The position numbers and the translations under genes were made by a program. Under the pieces are notes generated by a model. That model saw only the letters and a list, made by a program, of their open reading frames with translations, had not been told where the DNA came from and did no database searches. 64,000 bases of DNA from Rosa chinensis (lineage: Eukaryota; Streptophyta; Magnoliopsida; Rosales; Rosaceae): NCBI RefSeq assembly GCF_002994745.2, contig NC_037089.1, forward strand, positions 19,252,641-19,316,640, given 5' to 3'. Below are positions 21,742 through 34,328 of the stretch, piece after piece (position 1 is the stretch's first letter; every line of letters begins with the position of its first letter).

Positions 21742-23844
21742 GAGCTCAATTTTTCTGCATTATTCTACTATCCATCACTCTCGTCCATTCCGCTTCTTCT
21801 TCTGAGAATCAAATTAACCGAAGGATTCTACACCAACCGCTTTTTCCAGAGAGTTCGTCTCCTCCGCCGGAGCTTCTATCCCCGCCTCCTCCACCGCCTC
21901 CTCCGCCGGACAGTCCCGACCAGCCATTCTTCCATGAGCTGCCGACTGGACCGACGACTCCCGAGCAGAGCCAATCGCCGCCGGCAGTGTCGCAAAATAG
22001 CACCGTTCCGTTGCCACAAGCGCCGTTGCCGACAAAGTCAACAAAGAAAGTGGCGGTGGCCGTCTCCGTCGGAATCGTCACGCTCGGAATGCTGTCGGGT
22101 CTCGCGTTTTTTCTCTACCGCCACCGAGTCAAGCACCCGTCGGAGACTCAGAAACTCGTCAATGGCGGAGGGAGCAGCTCGCAGCGGTTCGCGGACGATT
22201 CCAGAGCGGCGCCGTCGAGCTTCCTTTATATCGGCACTGTCGAGCCGAGCCAGAACTCCACGAGCAGCGACGCCATGAGTGGAGTGACGCCGGAAGTGAA
22301 CCGGTCGCCGTACCGGAAACTCAACTCGATCAAGAGATCGGATCGGTACCGGCCGAGTCCCGAGTTGCAACCGCTGCCGCCGCTGGCGAAGCCTCCGCCG
22401 CCTCAGAATCCCGATTTGCCGTCGTCGATGACGTCTTCCGACGACGAAGAGAGCCACGCGACGGCGTTTCACTCGCCGCAGTGCTCGTCGATTAGCTACG
22501 ACGACAGCTATTACACGCCGAAGCAGAGCAGTATGTGTAGTACGGTCAGTAATGGCAGCAATCAGTCTCAGTCTCAATCTCAGACTCTCAATACTAATTC
22601 GGTTCCTCACTCAAAACGGACTTCACCGAAATCTCGACTCTCAGTCTCTAACCGGGCTGCTCCAGCTCCACCGCCGCCTCCTCCGCCACCGCCAATGCCG
22701 GCAATTCACGACTTTCATCAAACAGTTTCGCATTCTCATAAGAAGCCAAAATTCTCAACCCCGCCACCACCGCCAAATATGAGTCTGCTTCAGTCAATAG
22801 CCAACCCGAGCCGCCAAGTACCTACAGCCCCGGTTCCACCTCCACCGCCTCCGCCACCGTCACGAAGAATTGGGGATGATTCAGAAACAGTTGTTGATGC
22901 TAAGCCGACTCCAGTATCATCAAGGCCACAATTGTCATCTACATCAACCCCGAAAGGCTGGTTTGAGAACGGGACGAGTAAAACCAAACCTCTTCACCGA
23001 GCTGAGAAAAGCTTAGGCTCTGCAGAGAGTTTCGAGAATGATGATTCTGGGGGAGCAAAGCCGAAGTTGAAGCCTCTGCACTGGGACAAAGTTCGAGCAA
23101 CCTCTGATAGAGCTACAGTTTGGGACCAGCTGAAATCAAGCTCATTTCAGTGAGTAGATTAATCAATTCAGCAGACTAATCATCATGTGTGTTTTTATCT
23201 CTCATTTGCAAAATTCTGATTCTGGTCATGTCTAATTTGTTTGCAGATTAAATGAAGATATGATGGAGACTCTTTTCGGCTGCAATCCCGCGAATACGGT
23301 CCCAAAAGAACCTAGTACTACTACTACTACTAGAAGATCGGTTATGCCTCCTGTTGAGCAGGAAAACAGGGTTTTGGACCCCAAGAAGTCGCAGAACATA
23401 GCTATACTATTAAGAGCACTAAATGTAGCAAGAGATGAGGTCGTTGAAGCTCTTTCCGATGGTAAGTAGTTTCTTCTTTTCTATTTCGGTTAATCAAATG
23501 CCGTTTACAATTTGCTCAGTTTACTTTAGCAATACTAGGGCTCCCTATTATGTGGCTTCTTGTAAGCTCACCATATTATACCCGTATATCATGGATGCTT
23601 TTAGCATTTTAGGATTCAGAACTCAGAAAAATGTATATATAGATCTCTAGTAGCACAAACTGGTAGGTGGCTCACATTGTACCCACTGTTGGGAAAGAAA
23701 AGGATAATAGAGGATGCCAAAAACAGAAATGAGTGTTGAAAGCTTAATCAAGAAGTTATCATTGTTACTTGGAAGATAAGTATATAAATTTAACGGTATG
23801 ATTCCCCACACGTTCATTATGTCAGTTTTGAATCATAACCAGGA

Positions 23845-23877
<33 letters not shown>

Positions 23878-25706
23878 CAAAATCATTGAAAAACAGGTAG
23901 TCAGTATCCCTATGGACGAATCACTAACCCTGGGGTTACGATTAATGGGATCATTAATGGTCTCCAGATCCTACCAGCAACCATCCATCATGATAGGTCC
24001 TCTGCTGCTAGTTCTTTTTCTATCTTCAAAGCTGACATTGTAGTAAACCAGCAATTTTCTGAATTTTTTTTCAATCCCCTGCATCCTCCCTTTGTGACCA
24101 GCGCAGAGTGTCTTTAAAGTTTTCAATTAGAAGCCAAAAGTAGGTTCATGTTTACATGTAAGATCTTTGTTAGCATACATTGCCTTGTTGGATGTAAACT
24201 TTCGAGAAATTTAATGTTTGCACTATTGGAAGTACTTTGAAGTTTTACCTTATCTTTGACCTGCAAAAGCAGCAATGACTGCAACTGAGGTTTACACTAG
24301 CCTATACTCCTACTAGTTAAACACTTGAGGTGTCTTTGTGTGCATCTGCGCCTGTTGGTTTGTTTATAATTTTTAGGTACAGAAATTCTATTGACATGTG
24401 AAATATGATAGGCACCACCAGTGTAAGTTGTGTGACCTTTTAATTACTGCAATCAAAACATTCATGTTCATGAGAGCTCACAATATAAGTGTAGAAATAG
24501 ATGTTATGTCACCTTTACATGAATAGTCCAACCATAAAAATAAATAATAATTCTTATATCATTTGCAATTTGTGTTATGACATAACAGGTAACCCAGAAG
24601 GCTTGGGCGCCGAGCTTTTGGAGACTCTGGTTAAGATGGCACCGACAAAGGAAGAAGAAATTAAACTTCGAGAGTACCAGGGTGACATCTCAAAATTAGG
24701 GTCTGCTGAACGGTTTCTGAAGGCAGTGCTTGATATCCCATTTGCTTTTAAGAGAGTTGAGGCAATGCTATACAGAGCTAACTTTGATACAGAAGTGAAA
24801 TACCTAAGGAAGTCTTTTCAAACGCTCGAGGTATATTGCCTTAAATTTACAATTTTTGCTTCCTTACTATCTTAATTCTATGAATATTGACATAGAAACT
24901 CACACCAAGATCTAAATCTCATCATTATTCAGGAAGCAAGTGAAGAATTGAAGAACAGTCGATTATTCCTAAAACTCCTTGAAGCTGTTCTCAGGACTGG
25001 AAACCGAATGAATGTTGGGACCAACCGTGGTGATGCTAAAGCTTTCAAACTTGATACGCTCTTAAAACTGGTCGACATAAAGGGAACAGATGGAAAGACC
25101 ACATTGCTCCACTTTGTGGTTCAAGAGATTATAAGATCTGAAAGTCCAGGTTCTGAAACAAAGGAGAACATCAAGACAAAGGAAGGTGATTTCAAAAAGC
25201 AAGGATTGAAAATGGTGGCAGGGCTGAGCAAAGACCTCGGCAACGTCGCAAAAGCAGCAGGAATGGACTCAGACGTCCTAAGTAGCTATGTGTCAAAGCT
25301 TGCAATGGGGCTTGAGAAGGTCAGACTGGTCTTGCAGTATGACAAGGCAGATGTAGATGGAAAATTCTTCAAGTCGATGAAGCTCTTTCTAAAAGAGGCT
25401 GAGGAGGAAATTCTTAGGATCAAGGCTGATGAAAGAAAGGCTTTATTTCTGGTGAAAGAGGTTACTCAATATTTCCATGGGGATACAGCAAAGGAGGAAG
25501 CCCATCCTTTCAGAATCTTCATGATCGTAAGAGATTTTCTAAAAGTATTGGACCATGTGTGCAAGGAGGTCGGGAATATGCAGGACAGAACACTGGTGGG
25601 TTCTGCTAGGTCATTCCGGATAGCTGCAACTGCTCCTCTACCAGTTCTCTCCAAGTATCACTTAAGACAAGAAGACACCTCGGACGACGACAGCTTTTCT
25701 CTTTGA
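21738..25706 (+). CDS. FH6: Class I formin (FH1-FH2 actin nucleator) with signal peptide and transmembrane helix
   Basis: Four exons join into 880 residues: 21738-23149, 23247-23461, 24589-24830 and 24933-25706, all with GT-AG borders. In order there is a signal peptide (to about residue 18), a proline-rich outer segment with a run of eight or more Pro near residue 50, and one membrane helix near residues 103-125 ([21 protein letters not shown]). A cytosolic FH1 region has several poly-Pro runs (residues about 310-380). An FH2 domain runs from [12 protein letters not shown] (about residue 441) through [16 protein letters not shown] and the lasso/knob signature [20 protein letters not shown] to the C-terminus. 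Class I plant formins span the plasma membrane, link it to the wall and nucleate or bundle actin. The closest match by length and by its neighbour BT4 is Arabidopsis FH6 (At5g67470), but FH1/FH2-type paralogues are not excluded. Intron 2 carries a GA microsatellite. Confidence 0.93.
23842..23877. repeat. (GA)n microsatellite in formin intron 2
   Basis: About 17 GA units interrupted once near the start. It is intronic and likely length-polymorphic. Confidence 0.95.
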
Positions 25707-26633
25707 AATTATGTGTATATGAAGCCCAGGAACCTTTAGGAGGACAACTAAACTAGATGAAACTACCACAGGCATCACCGACACATCCAACTGAATCAGC
25801 ACCACCAATATATTCGTTTCTTTTGTTACAAGCATGTCAAAGGAGTAGAAGAATGCAGAAGGGGAAGGCACTTTTGAAAGTCTTTCCAATATAAAGGAAA
25901 ATCCCAATCCACACCAAGAGAATTTCCGATTAGTTAATCGGGTAATGCTCCCGGAGAAGCAACAGATTTTGTATGAGAGAATGCATAGTCCAGAAAAGAT
26001 GAAACATAATGTTATGGGAAGGGTATCATCAAAGAAGAAGATTTTACAGTCAAAATATTTTAGGTTTGCCTTTTCTGCTCCAAACACACATGCCCAATAT
26101 ATAGTTAGGATAGGTTTCTTCATTTAGGTCCCAGATTGAAGTCCCCACTCATTTTGAAGGGAGCAGGAATGTTTTCACGGTGGTTCAATATGATGTCGTG
26201 GTTGGTCGTGCATTTATTTGATAATTATAAAGCAATAAGTGGCTATTCCTATTCTTCAGCAAGTCTTTGCTTAATTGCTTTCTTCTTCTCTCTACCCCAC
26301 TCCAATAATGTGTGAAAGTTTATTGGTAAGGGGGGAGAGACAAATTGTCAAAATTCTCAGATATTCAAGCTTTAAGGACAACCTATGGTTCATGAATCAC
26401 TTTAGGGAAAGGTAACTAAGACTACTATCATGCTATACATCTTTAGGGAAAGAAGCAGAAATCCCGCCATTAATAGAAAACTTGAACAAAGCAAGTTTTT
26501 CTCCGGAGTTTCTAGCCGTGAGATTTAAGATGATGACAGTTTTATATAATTTCACATCCAAACTACGCCAATATAATTTCACATTTCTTTTTATTTTGTT
26601 AATTTTGTTTCATTCGACTTTCTGTTTTAAATT
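25707..26633. other. Formin 3' UTR and spacer
   Basis: The 3' untranslated region probably extends a few hundred bases past the stop at 25704-25706. Short frames on both strands here lack any domain. Confidence 0.5.
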
Positions 26634-26687
26634 AGGTTGTCATTACTTATTATTATTATTATTATTTTTGAAAGGTGTCATTGCTTA
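26634..26687 (-). repeat. Short retro-insertion scar (minus orientation)
   Basis: AGGTTGTCATTACTTAT (26634-26650) and AGGTGTCATTGCTTAT (26672-26687) flank TATTATTATTATTATTTTT plus GA. Read on the minus strand this is a short tail of A and ATA units, like the tail of the insert at 18194. Two differences between the flanks make it older than the three scars elsewhere. Confidence 0.5.
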
Positions 26688-26829
26688 TGAGATGTGCCTA
26701 AATTGTAGTTGAACCAAATATTATTAATGAAGTTTGTATTGATAAAAAAAAGAAGAAGAAAAAGTGAGAATGTGTTTTGGGTCGTTGTCTTAAAGCTGTT
26801 GTGACGAGAATAATGACGCTTGAGTTTTG

Positions 26830-27516
26830 GAGATGGCCTGCTATTGCTGGCTGGGTTGCACGGCGGCGGCTAGGCTCTGTTCTATTTTGGTCTTGACGCT
26901 GGAGTCGAAGGTGTGGCAGGAGATGATGGCAGTTAAGTGGTTGGCCGGAGTCGTAGAGGTATGGCTGACGTTGCTGGTGTGGCCGGGGTCACAAGGGTGG
27001 CTGGAGTCGCAGGTATGGTGGCAGGTGGCTCCGCCTGGGTGCCCAAATTAGATTAGTGGGCTAGGTGTTTTGGCTGGGTTTGGGCCCAAAGCGGAGCCCA
27101 GTTGTTGGGCCTGTTTCCCCCCAAGGAGGATTTGGGACTCAAGAGATATGGTGCTTGATGCTTTGCTCAAATTTGTGACTCTTAAGTCTTATCTCTTCCG
27201 ATGTGCTGCTTTTACTGTCAGGTAGATTGATCATTCCTAAATTCTATAAAAAGTCACATCATATGCACGTTGTGAGTACCACCATTACATGCCTTGGCAA
27301 GTTGTGTGTGTTTTTTTTAACGCTGGGACGAGTCTAGTTTCAGAGCAGTGGTCTACTGTAAAAGGACAAATTGTTGGTGTAGTACACCTTATGATTTGTA
27401 CTAATTAGCTATAGGGTCAAGATGATTTTGTCCTCTGTATGCTCCCTTTTGGGATGCCTTCTTGAGTGATTTATATTGCTAATTTTCATTGAATTATTCC
27501 CTTCAAAAAAAAAAAA
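26830..27516 (+). mobile_element. Possible LINE-type remnant with poly(A) end
   Basis: G/T-rich DNA with GGGTTTGGGCCCAAAGCGG resembles in style the 5' half of the insert at 18194-19304 (GGGTTTGGGTTCAATGCTTGGGCCC on its sense strand). It is followed by non-coding DNA ending in A12 (27505-27516). I could not fix the 5' end or a target duplication. Confidence 0.4.
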
Positions 27517-27539
27517 TCATTGATATAATCTTTGACGAC

Positions 27540-29045
27540 ATTTATATATTTGGGTCCTTGACTCAAAGCACCAAAATAACAAAAAATTATCTCATTTACC
27601 CCAGCAACAGATTTTTGTTTCCACACACACAATTTAACACAAAATGACCATTTTACCCTCAACTCAATTAAATAACTACAACCACTGCCACTCAATATCA
27701 ATCTCTCTCTGGTCCCGATCTCTCTCTCTCCCTCCTTCCCCATTTCCTACTGACCTTCGGCTTCGACGCACGAGCCAGGCCGTTTCCGGCTCTGGCGCTC
27801 GACCTACGCAGCCTACCTCTCTCTTCCAGACTCCGGTGTCGAGGACCAACCCGTCGGTGCTGCGCATCTCCGGCGTCGATCCACTCCCCAATCTTCACCT
27901 TGGTGCGACGTTGAGTTCTTGCTCAGATTCCGGCGTTCGATCCACTCTGCCGTCTCCTTGGCCTCATCGAGAGTTCGATTCACTCCGCTGCGCGTCACCG
28001 ACGTTCGATCCACTCTGCCGTTGCTCCGGTGTCGTATCCTCCAGTGCTAAATGCAGGCTGGTGGCAGAGGAGGAAGGAGAAAGATGATTTGGCCAATTTC
28101 GCAGCTCCGGTGCCCAAATCAGGACGTGGAGTGGAGGAGGAAGGCCTCTGGGATGCTGACCATTCGTGGCAGAAGTTGCCGCACTGGAGGATTAGAGGTC
28201 ACTAGTTCCTGGGTGCCCAGATTAGTTTATGGGTGCACAAATAAGTTTATGGTTTATTTGTTTTTTTTTTGGTAAAATAGAAAGAAAGAACAAAGAAAAA
28301 AAAGGTTTCATTAGGGGCTAATAGACGTCTATTGGGGGCCAATAGATGTCTATTCGGGGCAATAGACGTTTTAAATTGATGTAATCTCTCGTTTTTTTTT
28401 TTTAATCTAAGTTTTATTTTTGTAATTTTAAGAAGATTAGTTCGCATTTCAGTAATCGAAAAGTCTATTGGGGGGCAATATACGTCTATTGGGGGGCAAT
28501 AGACGTTTTGAATTTATGTAATCTCCTCGTTTTTTTTTTCTTTAATCAAAGTTTTATTTGTGTAATTTTAAGAAGATTGGTTCTCATTTCGGTAACCGAG
28601 ACGTCTATTGAGAGGCAATATATGTCTATTGGGGGGCAATAGACCTTATTGCTCTTATATTGGGGGGCAGTAGACATCTATTAGGGGGCAATACACTGCT
28701 GGGGCAATAGACGTCTATTGCTCCTCTATTGGGGGGCAATAGAGGTTTTAAAAAAAATCCGGTGGGCGGTGGCCGGTGACCGGATTCCGGCGAAGTCTCC
28801 TATGGTTTCTCTCTCTTTCATTTTCTCTTTGTCTCTCTCTTTCTCTCTCTCTCTCTCTAAGTAATAAAGGGGTGAGGGGTAAAATGGTATTTAAAAAAAA
28901 TTAAAAACAAAAAAAAATCTTAATAGGGTATTAGGGAAGACTCCCTTAAAGTGTATTGGGTAAGAAAGAATAAAAAAAACTTAATGCAGTTAGTGGGAAA
29001 AAATCCCTAAAAATGGGGTAAATGGACAAAAACCCTATATATTTC
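27540..29045. mobile_element. Probable TIR element with AGACGTCTATTG subrepeats
   Basis: Blocks near both ends are inverted relatives: ATATATTTGGGTCC...TCATTTACCCCA on the left, and the inverse of ATATATAGGGTTTTTGTCCATTTACCCCA on the right. Further in, CCATTTTACCCTCAA pairs with the inverse of CCATTTTACCCCTCA. The interior (28310-28750) holds about ten copies of a palindromic CAATAGACGTCTATTGGGGG motif in several stretches, plus CT tracts at both sides. No transposase is encoded. The 147-codon frame at 27644 is low-complexity and unsupported. Confidence 0.5.
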
Positions 29046-29939
29046 CTATCGTTTTTTGTTTGACTTATATATTTTTTTTGGTCATATTGGAGGTGAAATA
29101 AACCATCTAGTATAGTTCTAACCTGATTTCCGAATCACCATTACCACTTGACTACCTATTTGTTAGTTTCTTCTTTTCAAATATGATTGTCTTGAATCTT
29201 TAGAACATTTTGCATGTAGACTCTATATGTAATCATTTAAACTTTGTAGTTTGACATATTTTAAATGAAATATGTTTAAAAATAACTTAAATTTGAGTTC
29301 AAATTTATACAAACACTAATGGATTGCCCGAGACTAGAATCTAGAACTACTCAGATAAACAATAAATAAAACATATTTATCAGAGGCAATTGTAAGATTT
29401 AACACGCGCATAACACGTGGAAGAAATAAGAATCAACAAATTTCTACAAGAAATTGTAAACCATAATAACATTGAGTAAATTGGACTGTAAACCTCAAAT
29501 GTGTGAAGGATTCAGTTGGCCAAATATCTAAAGCACAAGCAAATGTTTCTAATTTCCACCAACATCTCATTCTATTATGGTGGTTCTACTCGAAAAAATT
29601 AAAGATAACGAAATGAAACACACAAGTAACTAAGTAAGAAAATAGTTAATGTCAAATATGAAGAGTATATCTAGCTTTGTTTATAAGCTTCATTCAGGAA
29701 TCTGGAATGATACTTATTGAAAGATGATTCCAACTTCTTAATTATTTCATGTTCTTATCATCTAACCAAACATGCTGCTGTTGTGGGAAAATTAAAGCAT
29801 GGGTTATACGTAACATCTTCATGCTTCTAAAATAAACAAAGATTTTATGACATTTACTGTAAATTATAAACTTGGCTGCAATTCACCCTAAAAATTTGTA
29901 GAATCCACCCTGGAAACCTTTCTTAAGGCTCGACCATCA
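29046..29939. other. Intergenic spacer
   Basis: AT-rich DNA with no gene or clear element. Confidence 0.5.
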
Positions 29940-29948
29940 TTAAATCTA

Positions 29949-30465
29949 GGGAAAAAAAAATCATAAATAGTATATAAACTATACCTCTATCTTATCAATG
30001 GTACATGAACTTTATGTTTTGTCACAACCAGTACCTGAACTCTTCAAGTTCTTTTGAAGTGGTACCTAAAGCCACATTCGCTCACTACTCCGGCCAAAAA
30101 TGGCACGTGAGGCACATGTGTCTTATTTATTAGGCACATGTTTGATATTTAGGTTCATTAATTGTTTGATTTGAGATAAGAAATTTTGAGTTTTTGCTTC
30201 ATAGATCAAAAGTTAAGAAGAAAACGATACTAACTTGGGCCATGACATAGTTAACGATTAATACAAATTGTTATCTTTAACCTTGATGAATAAGACATTG
30301 CTCCTCAGTTGTCATTTTTGACTAGATTGATGACCAAATGTCACCTTAGGTACCACTTTAAAAGAACTCGAAGAGTTCAGGTACTGGTTGTGACAAAAAA
30401 TAAAATTCAGGTACACTATCGATAAAATAAAAGTATAGTTCAGGTACTATTTCTGATTTTTATCC
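29949..30465. mobile_element. Mutator-like MITE with ~120-bp terminal inverted repeats and 9-bp TSD
   Basis: The left arm (29949 to about 30070) and right arm (about 30345-30465) are inverted repeats sharing blocks GTCACAACCAGTACCTGAACTC and AAGTGGTACCTAA. The 9-mer TTAAATCTA flanks both ends perfectly (29940-29948, 30466-30474). Long arms with a 9-bp duplication indicate a Mutator-type element. It is 517 bp and non-coding. Confidence 0.88.
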
Positions 30466-30733
30466 TTAAATCTAAGCTTAATTCCGTAGTTAACTTTGCT
30501 GCTAGATGTAGTGCTCAAAGCACAAGATCGGACCGAATTAACTGAATTGGCTCAAGCACATGTAACAAATTACGATCATCATTCATAAAGAGATAGGTTT
30601 GTTGGAACATGTGGGGATAGATTACCCTATCAAAAATCTGATTTACGTCACATGGTTCTTGGGCCTTGGGCCTCTTGGGCTCTAATGACTTAAATTGGAA
30701 AAGATTCTTATTGATTTAGTTTTCTATTTGATT

Positions 30734-30787
30734 AAAGTTCAGATAATCATTTGTAACCAAAAAAAAAAAAAAGTTCAGATAATCATT
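30734..30787 (+). repeat. Ultra-short retro-insertion scar flanked by an 18-bp direct repeat
   Basis: AAAGTTCAGATAATCATT at 30734-30751 is repeated exactly at 30770-30787. Only TGTAACC and a run of A separate them. Confidence 0.78.
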
Positions 30788-32391
30788 AGAGATCTTGAAA
30801 CTATTCATGTGATTTTGAATGAACAGTTATTGTTGTCTATCCCAATAAATGTAACTATTCATTCTCTTTATATAGAGCATGAAATCAATGCAGACATTAA
30901 CGAACTCATTCTTCTCTCTCCCTCTTCTTTCTATGGAGAAAACACAAAATAAAGTTCGTTAGGATCCAAGTCGAAGATTGACTTGAATCTGATTGGTGTA
31001 TCCTACAAGATAGACGTACGTTCAAGAATTTCAAGCTCAAGAGTGAAAATACTTGGATGAAACGTTTTTCTGGGTTTCGGGGATTGATAGACACATTACA
31101 ATCCTTGCTGGGCAGAAATCAAAATTTTCACACAGAAAGCACAATTTTGGTTAAGCAGTGAAAACCTCAATTTTGAGATTAAAAATACTGCGGGGCTCTT
31201 ACTCTTGAGAATCCAAATAAAATCAATCAACTTATTGATGAAGATATGGTTCTTTACAAACACATATAGCTCTCTACGTGGCTACAATCTCTAGACTCAC
31301 TAGAGAGGTGCTTGTCTTGAATCTTGACCTTCTTCTTCACTTGAACGATCTGCAAATATCGCTCCACTTGCACCACCAATCTTCTCTACTGATCTCGAGA
31401 GAATCAATGCATGTATATGAATGAATAATGAAACGCTTAGACACGGAACAAGTGTTTCATGGACTCCTATGGAACTCTTTCTAAGCAAGCAAGACACACA
31501 ATAATCCCCACTCAATCAACGTTGCTTTTCTGAATATATTGAGGAGAAAATAAATTCTCAACAATTAAGACTTAACCCTAATTGGACTCCTACTAGGAAA
31601 GATCTTTTAATAAAAGATATCCAATTAAAATAAACAAATCCTAAATCACCTAGGACTTCAAAAGCACGATTTTATCAGTTGAAAAATATTTTTGTAAAAT
31701 AAAATCTAAAATCCAAAAGATACTTTCCAAAATTGGACTCCCAAAAACATAGGGTTGACTAGGGCTCACATATTGCAATCCCGTGCTTATGCATGAGATG
31801 CAATTACCTGAAATTCTCCGAGGTGTTTTGTATAGGGATGCCAACACATCAAGTGTAAACCTTATGCCTACAAAGAGTAGAGATGAAATTCCATCTTAGG
31901 AGATTGCTACAAGCAAGCCTCTATCAATCTCAATCAAGTTAGTGATTTTATTACTTGTTTTATTAGTTTTTGAGTAACTTTCAATTCGATCACTCGTATA
32001 GTAGGATTAAGACTCTGGTTCACTCCTAATTTAGGATTGAAACCCTTTTGCAATCCTATTTTGTAACTTTATTTACATTAGTTTGACAAAAAAAACTTTA
32101 ATTATACCAATCTGCAATCAAATTTTATTTTTCAAGGATCGATCCATTGCTTACTATCCCTGTTTTCTAACAAGGTTGTCAATTCATACGTAGTTGAAAT
32201 ATTTTTTTTAGGACAAGAATCTAAGTTTGAGTCAATTTTTTGCGAATTGAAGAGTTGAAAATAACCCTTGACACATAGCTTGACACTAAGATAATTTTAT
32301 TAAAAGCATTGCCGATATTACATTATTACTTTATTGTATTAATCTATTAATTGGCACTCGTCAGTCCGGTCATACTATTATGTAAATTTAG
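30788..32391. other. Intergenic spacer
   Basis: AT-rich with short random frames. No exon, terminal repeat or RNA gene could be supported. Confidence 0.45.
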
Positions 32392-32599
32392 GGGGGTGTA
32401 TTCAGTTCAGATTTTAAAAGATTCTGTTTGAGTTTTTATAATCATTTACTTAATCCACGGATTGTTTAAATTCCATATGGACTTTGATTGATTCTAATGG
32501 ATTGATTTACTAGTATTTGTTTAGATTTTAGATTTTACAAGTCCTTATGATATTTTTGTAGCTTCAATTTAGTCAAGGTTTATGTCGTATAGGCTAATC

Positions 32600-32793
32600 G
32601 TCTTTTTCTTAAATGTGCAGACAGCTCTAGAATAAATTTTCTTTGTTAGGGATTTGTCTCCCGGTTTGGCTGAAAAGGCAAAAGCAATGTTTATGTGCTT
32701 TGGGAGCTTAGATTTTGTTGTATGGATGATCCTAAGGGTGACTTAATTTGTAAGGTTGTGTGAATACTCATGCCCCTAAAAAAAAAAAAATCA
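32600..32793 (+). mobile_element. Truncated LINE 3' end
   Basis: G/T-rich DNA ends in GTGTGAATACTCATGCCCC and a 13-A tail (32780-32792), the usual form of a 5'-truncated plant LINE. The left border is not defined by a duplication. Confidence 0.45.
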
Positions 32794-33674
32794 CTACTTG
32801 AAACAAATTTTTTTATACCTGAACAAGTTATAAAATCCTCTACATGCAATGTCATAGGCAACTAACTATGACAACCAAAACGATTTAGTGACTTCTAATT
32901 ATTGAAGAAACACATCAATAAATATGTGATTTTCTAGTTTCATACTTGCATATCCCTTGCACACTTAAATAAATTTAAACTAAATTCAACTATCGAGTCG
33001 ATCTAATTAGAAAAAGAAAAGAAGAATTAACGTTGGAGGTAATAAAAAGTAGGTTTTCCTTAGTTCGGCCTTTGCAATCTTAACTATTGACTCATATCTC
33101 CTTCAAATTCTTTCACATTTGTGTATCATGTTTGATTTTCAAGTACTCATTATCTCGACCTTAGGCATCAATTTTTTTTCATCTTTTTATAATATTACAT
33201 TAGTCAAAATATTATACAAAAAATAAAGTAGTAAACTAATGACATAATTTATTTCATATCTAATTTACAAAAGAAAAGAAACATGTGTGGATGTATCGAT
33301 CATCTTAACAATATCATTAAAAGTTACCTTCATTACCTAGAAGGACAGGCTTTTAGAGCTATAGTGATAAAATTAGAAAAAATTATTATATGGGAGCCGA
33401 GGTAAAGGAGGATAGTGGGAAAATGAGTCTAGGACAAAATGGATGATTGTTATCTATTAAAGGCTGCTTTTTCATTTTTTTTTTTTGAGGAATAGCTTCT
33501 GCATTTTTTTGAGTGAGAAGAATCCATCAAAATCTCTTAAGACGTGGCTGGATTATCTTTGAGTTTAGATATGTATAAAAAGCACTATAAAATCCTCCAA
33601 AATTCAACATTTAATAAAATCCTAAAAAATCCCTATACTTTTGAATATCGCCAGATTTGAATGGATAATTTTAA

Positions 33675-33792
33675 GTCAGTGAGTTGTGACATGTTGGTAA
33701 GTTATAATTCTAACATTATAAAAGTTATGAGTTTGATTTTCACTGACATATGTAAGGGTGAGGTGGGCTAAGGTTTTTTTTTTTTTTTAAAA
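33675..33792 (+). mobile_element. tRNA-derived SINE, copy 2
   Basis: It starts GTCAGTGAGTTGTGACATGTTGGTAAG and matches the SINE at 14184 through the B-box-like segment (GAGTTTGATTTTC) and the CACTGACATATG(T)AAGGGTGAGGTGGG block. The flanks GATA(A/G)TTTTAA (33664-33674, 33793-33803) form an 11-bp duplication with one mismatch. It ends in T15 followed by AAAA, unlike copy 1, which has an A-rich tail. Confidence 0.72.
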
Positions 33793-34328
33793 GATAGTTT
33801 TAAATCTTAATTTAATACACTAAGATTTTGAAGGACTATTTAAAATCTCAATTGAATACCCATGGACTTCTAAAATACAAAATAATCTTGTATACTTTGA
33901 AATGAATACACCCCCTATTCTATCAAAAGTATGAAGATTCTTTTTTTGAATAGTACTCAACCCCCATTCATTAAAATTATTATCCCTCCCCCATAGTTGA
34001 TATATATATTTTTTGAATAGAAGTTGATAACAATTCAATAACCAACAGCTAAAAAGCCATAGCTTACAAAACTTACATAAGAATTCTGGCAAGAAAATCC
34101 GGTAATACCTATCTAAGTTAAAGTAAACTAATTAACATCATTGGGTAACTCACATTTAAGCAAGCCTATCCAAGAATGACAAAGTTTCGCCTCCTACGGA
34201 AAGAAATCATTCAACTAACCCTCACTTGCCAATCACGCAATTGTGGTAGAAGTAAGAAACTAGAAACGTCATAGAATGCTCATAGAAACTGAATCATACT
34301 CACACAGGCTTAAACCCTAAAATAACAA

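Larger units (their letters stand above)
32392..33915. mobile_element. TIR element (GGGGGTGTATTCA ends) carrying nested retro-inserts
   Basis: The left end GGGGGTGTATTCAG and the right end TGAATACACCCCC are inverted repeats. The subterminal DNA on both sides is rich in AGATTTTA/TAAAATCT-like words. The target duplication is unclear; TA is possible. Inside are a truncated LINE end (about 32600-32793) and a SINE (33675-33792), so the element is older than both. Confidence 0.6.

Noticed and set aside
22038..22610. 190-codon Arg-rich frame antisense to the formin
   Set aside because: It is a shadow of the GC-rich Pro/Ser coding exon of the formin on the other strand; composition is explained by the sense codons.
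27644..28087. 147-codon Ser/Pro-rich frame
   Set aside because: CT-rich simple sequence inside a repeat element; overlapping frames on the other strand are equally open and none has a domain.
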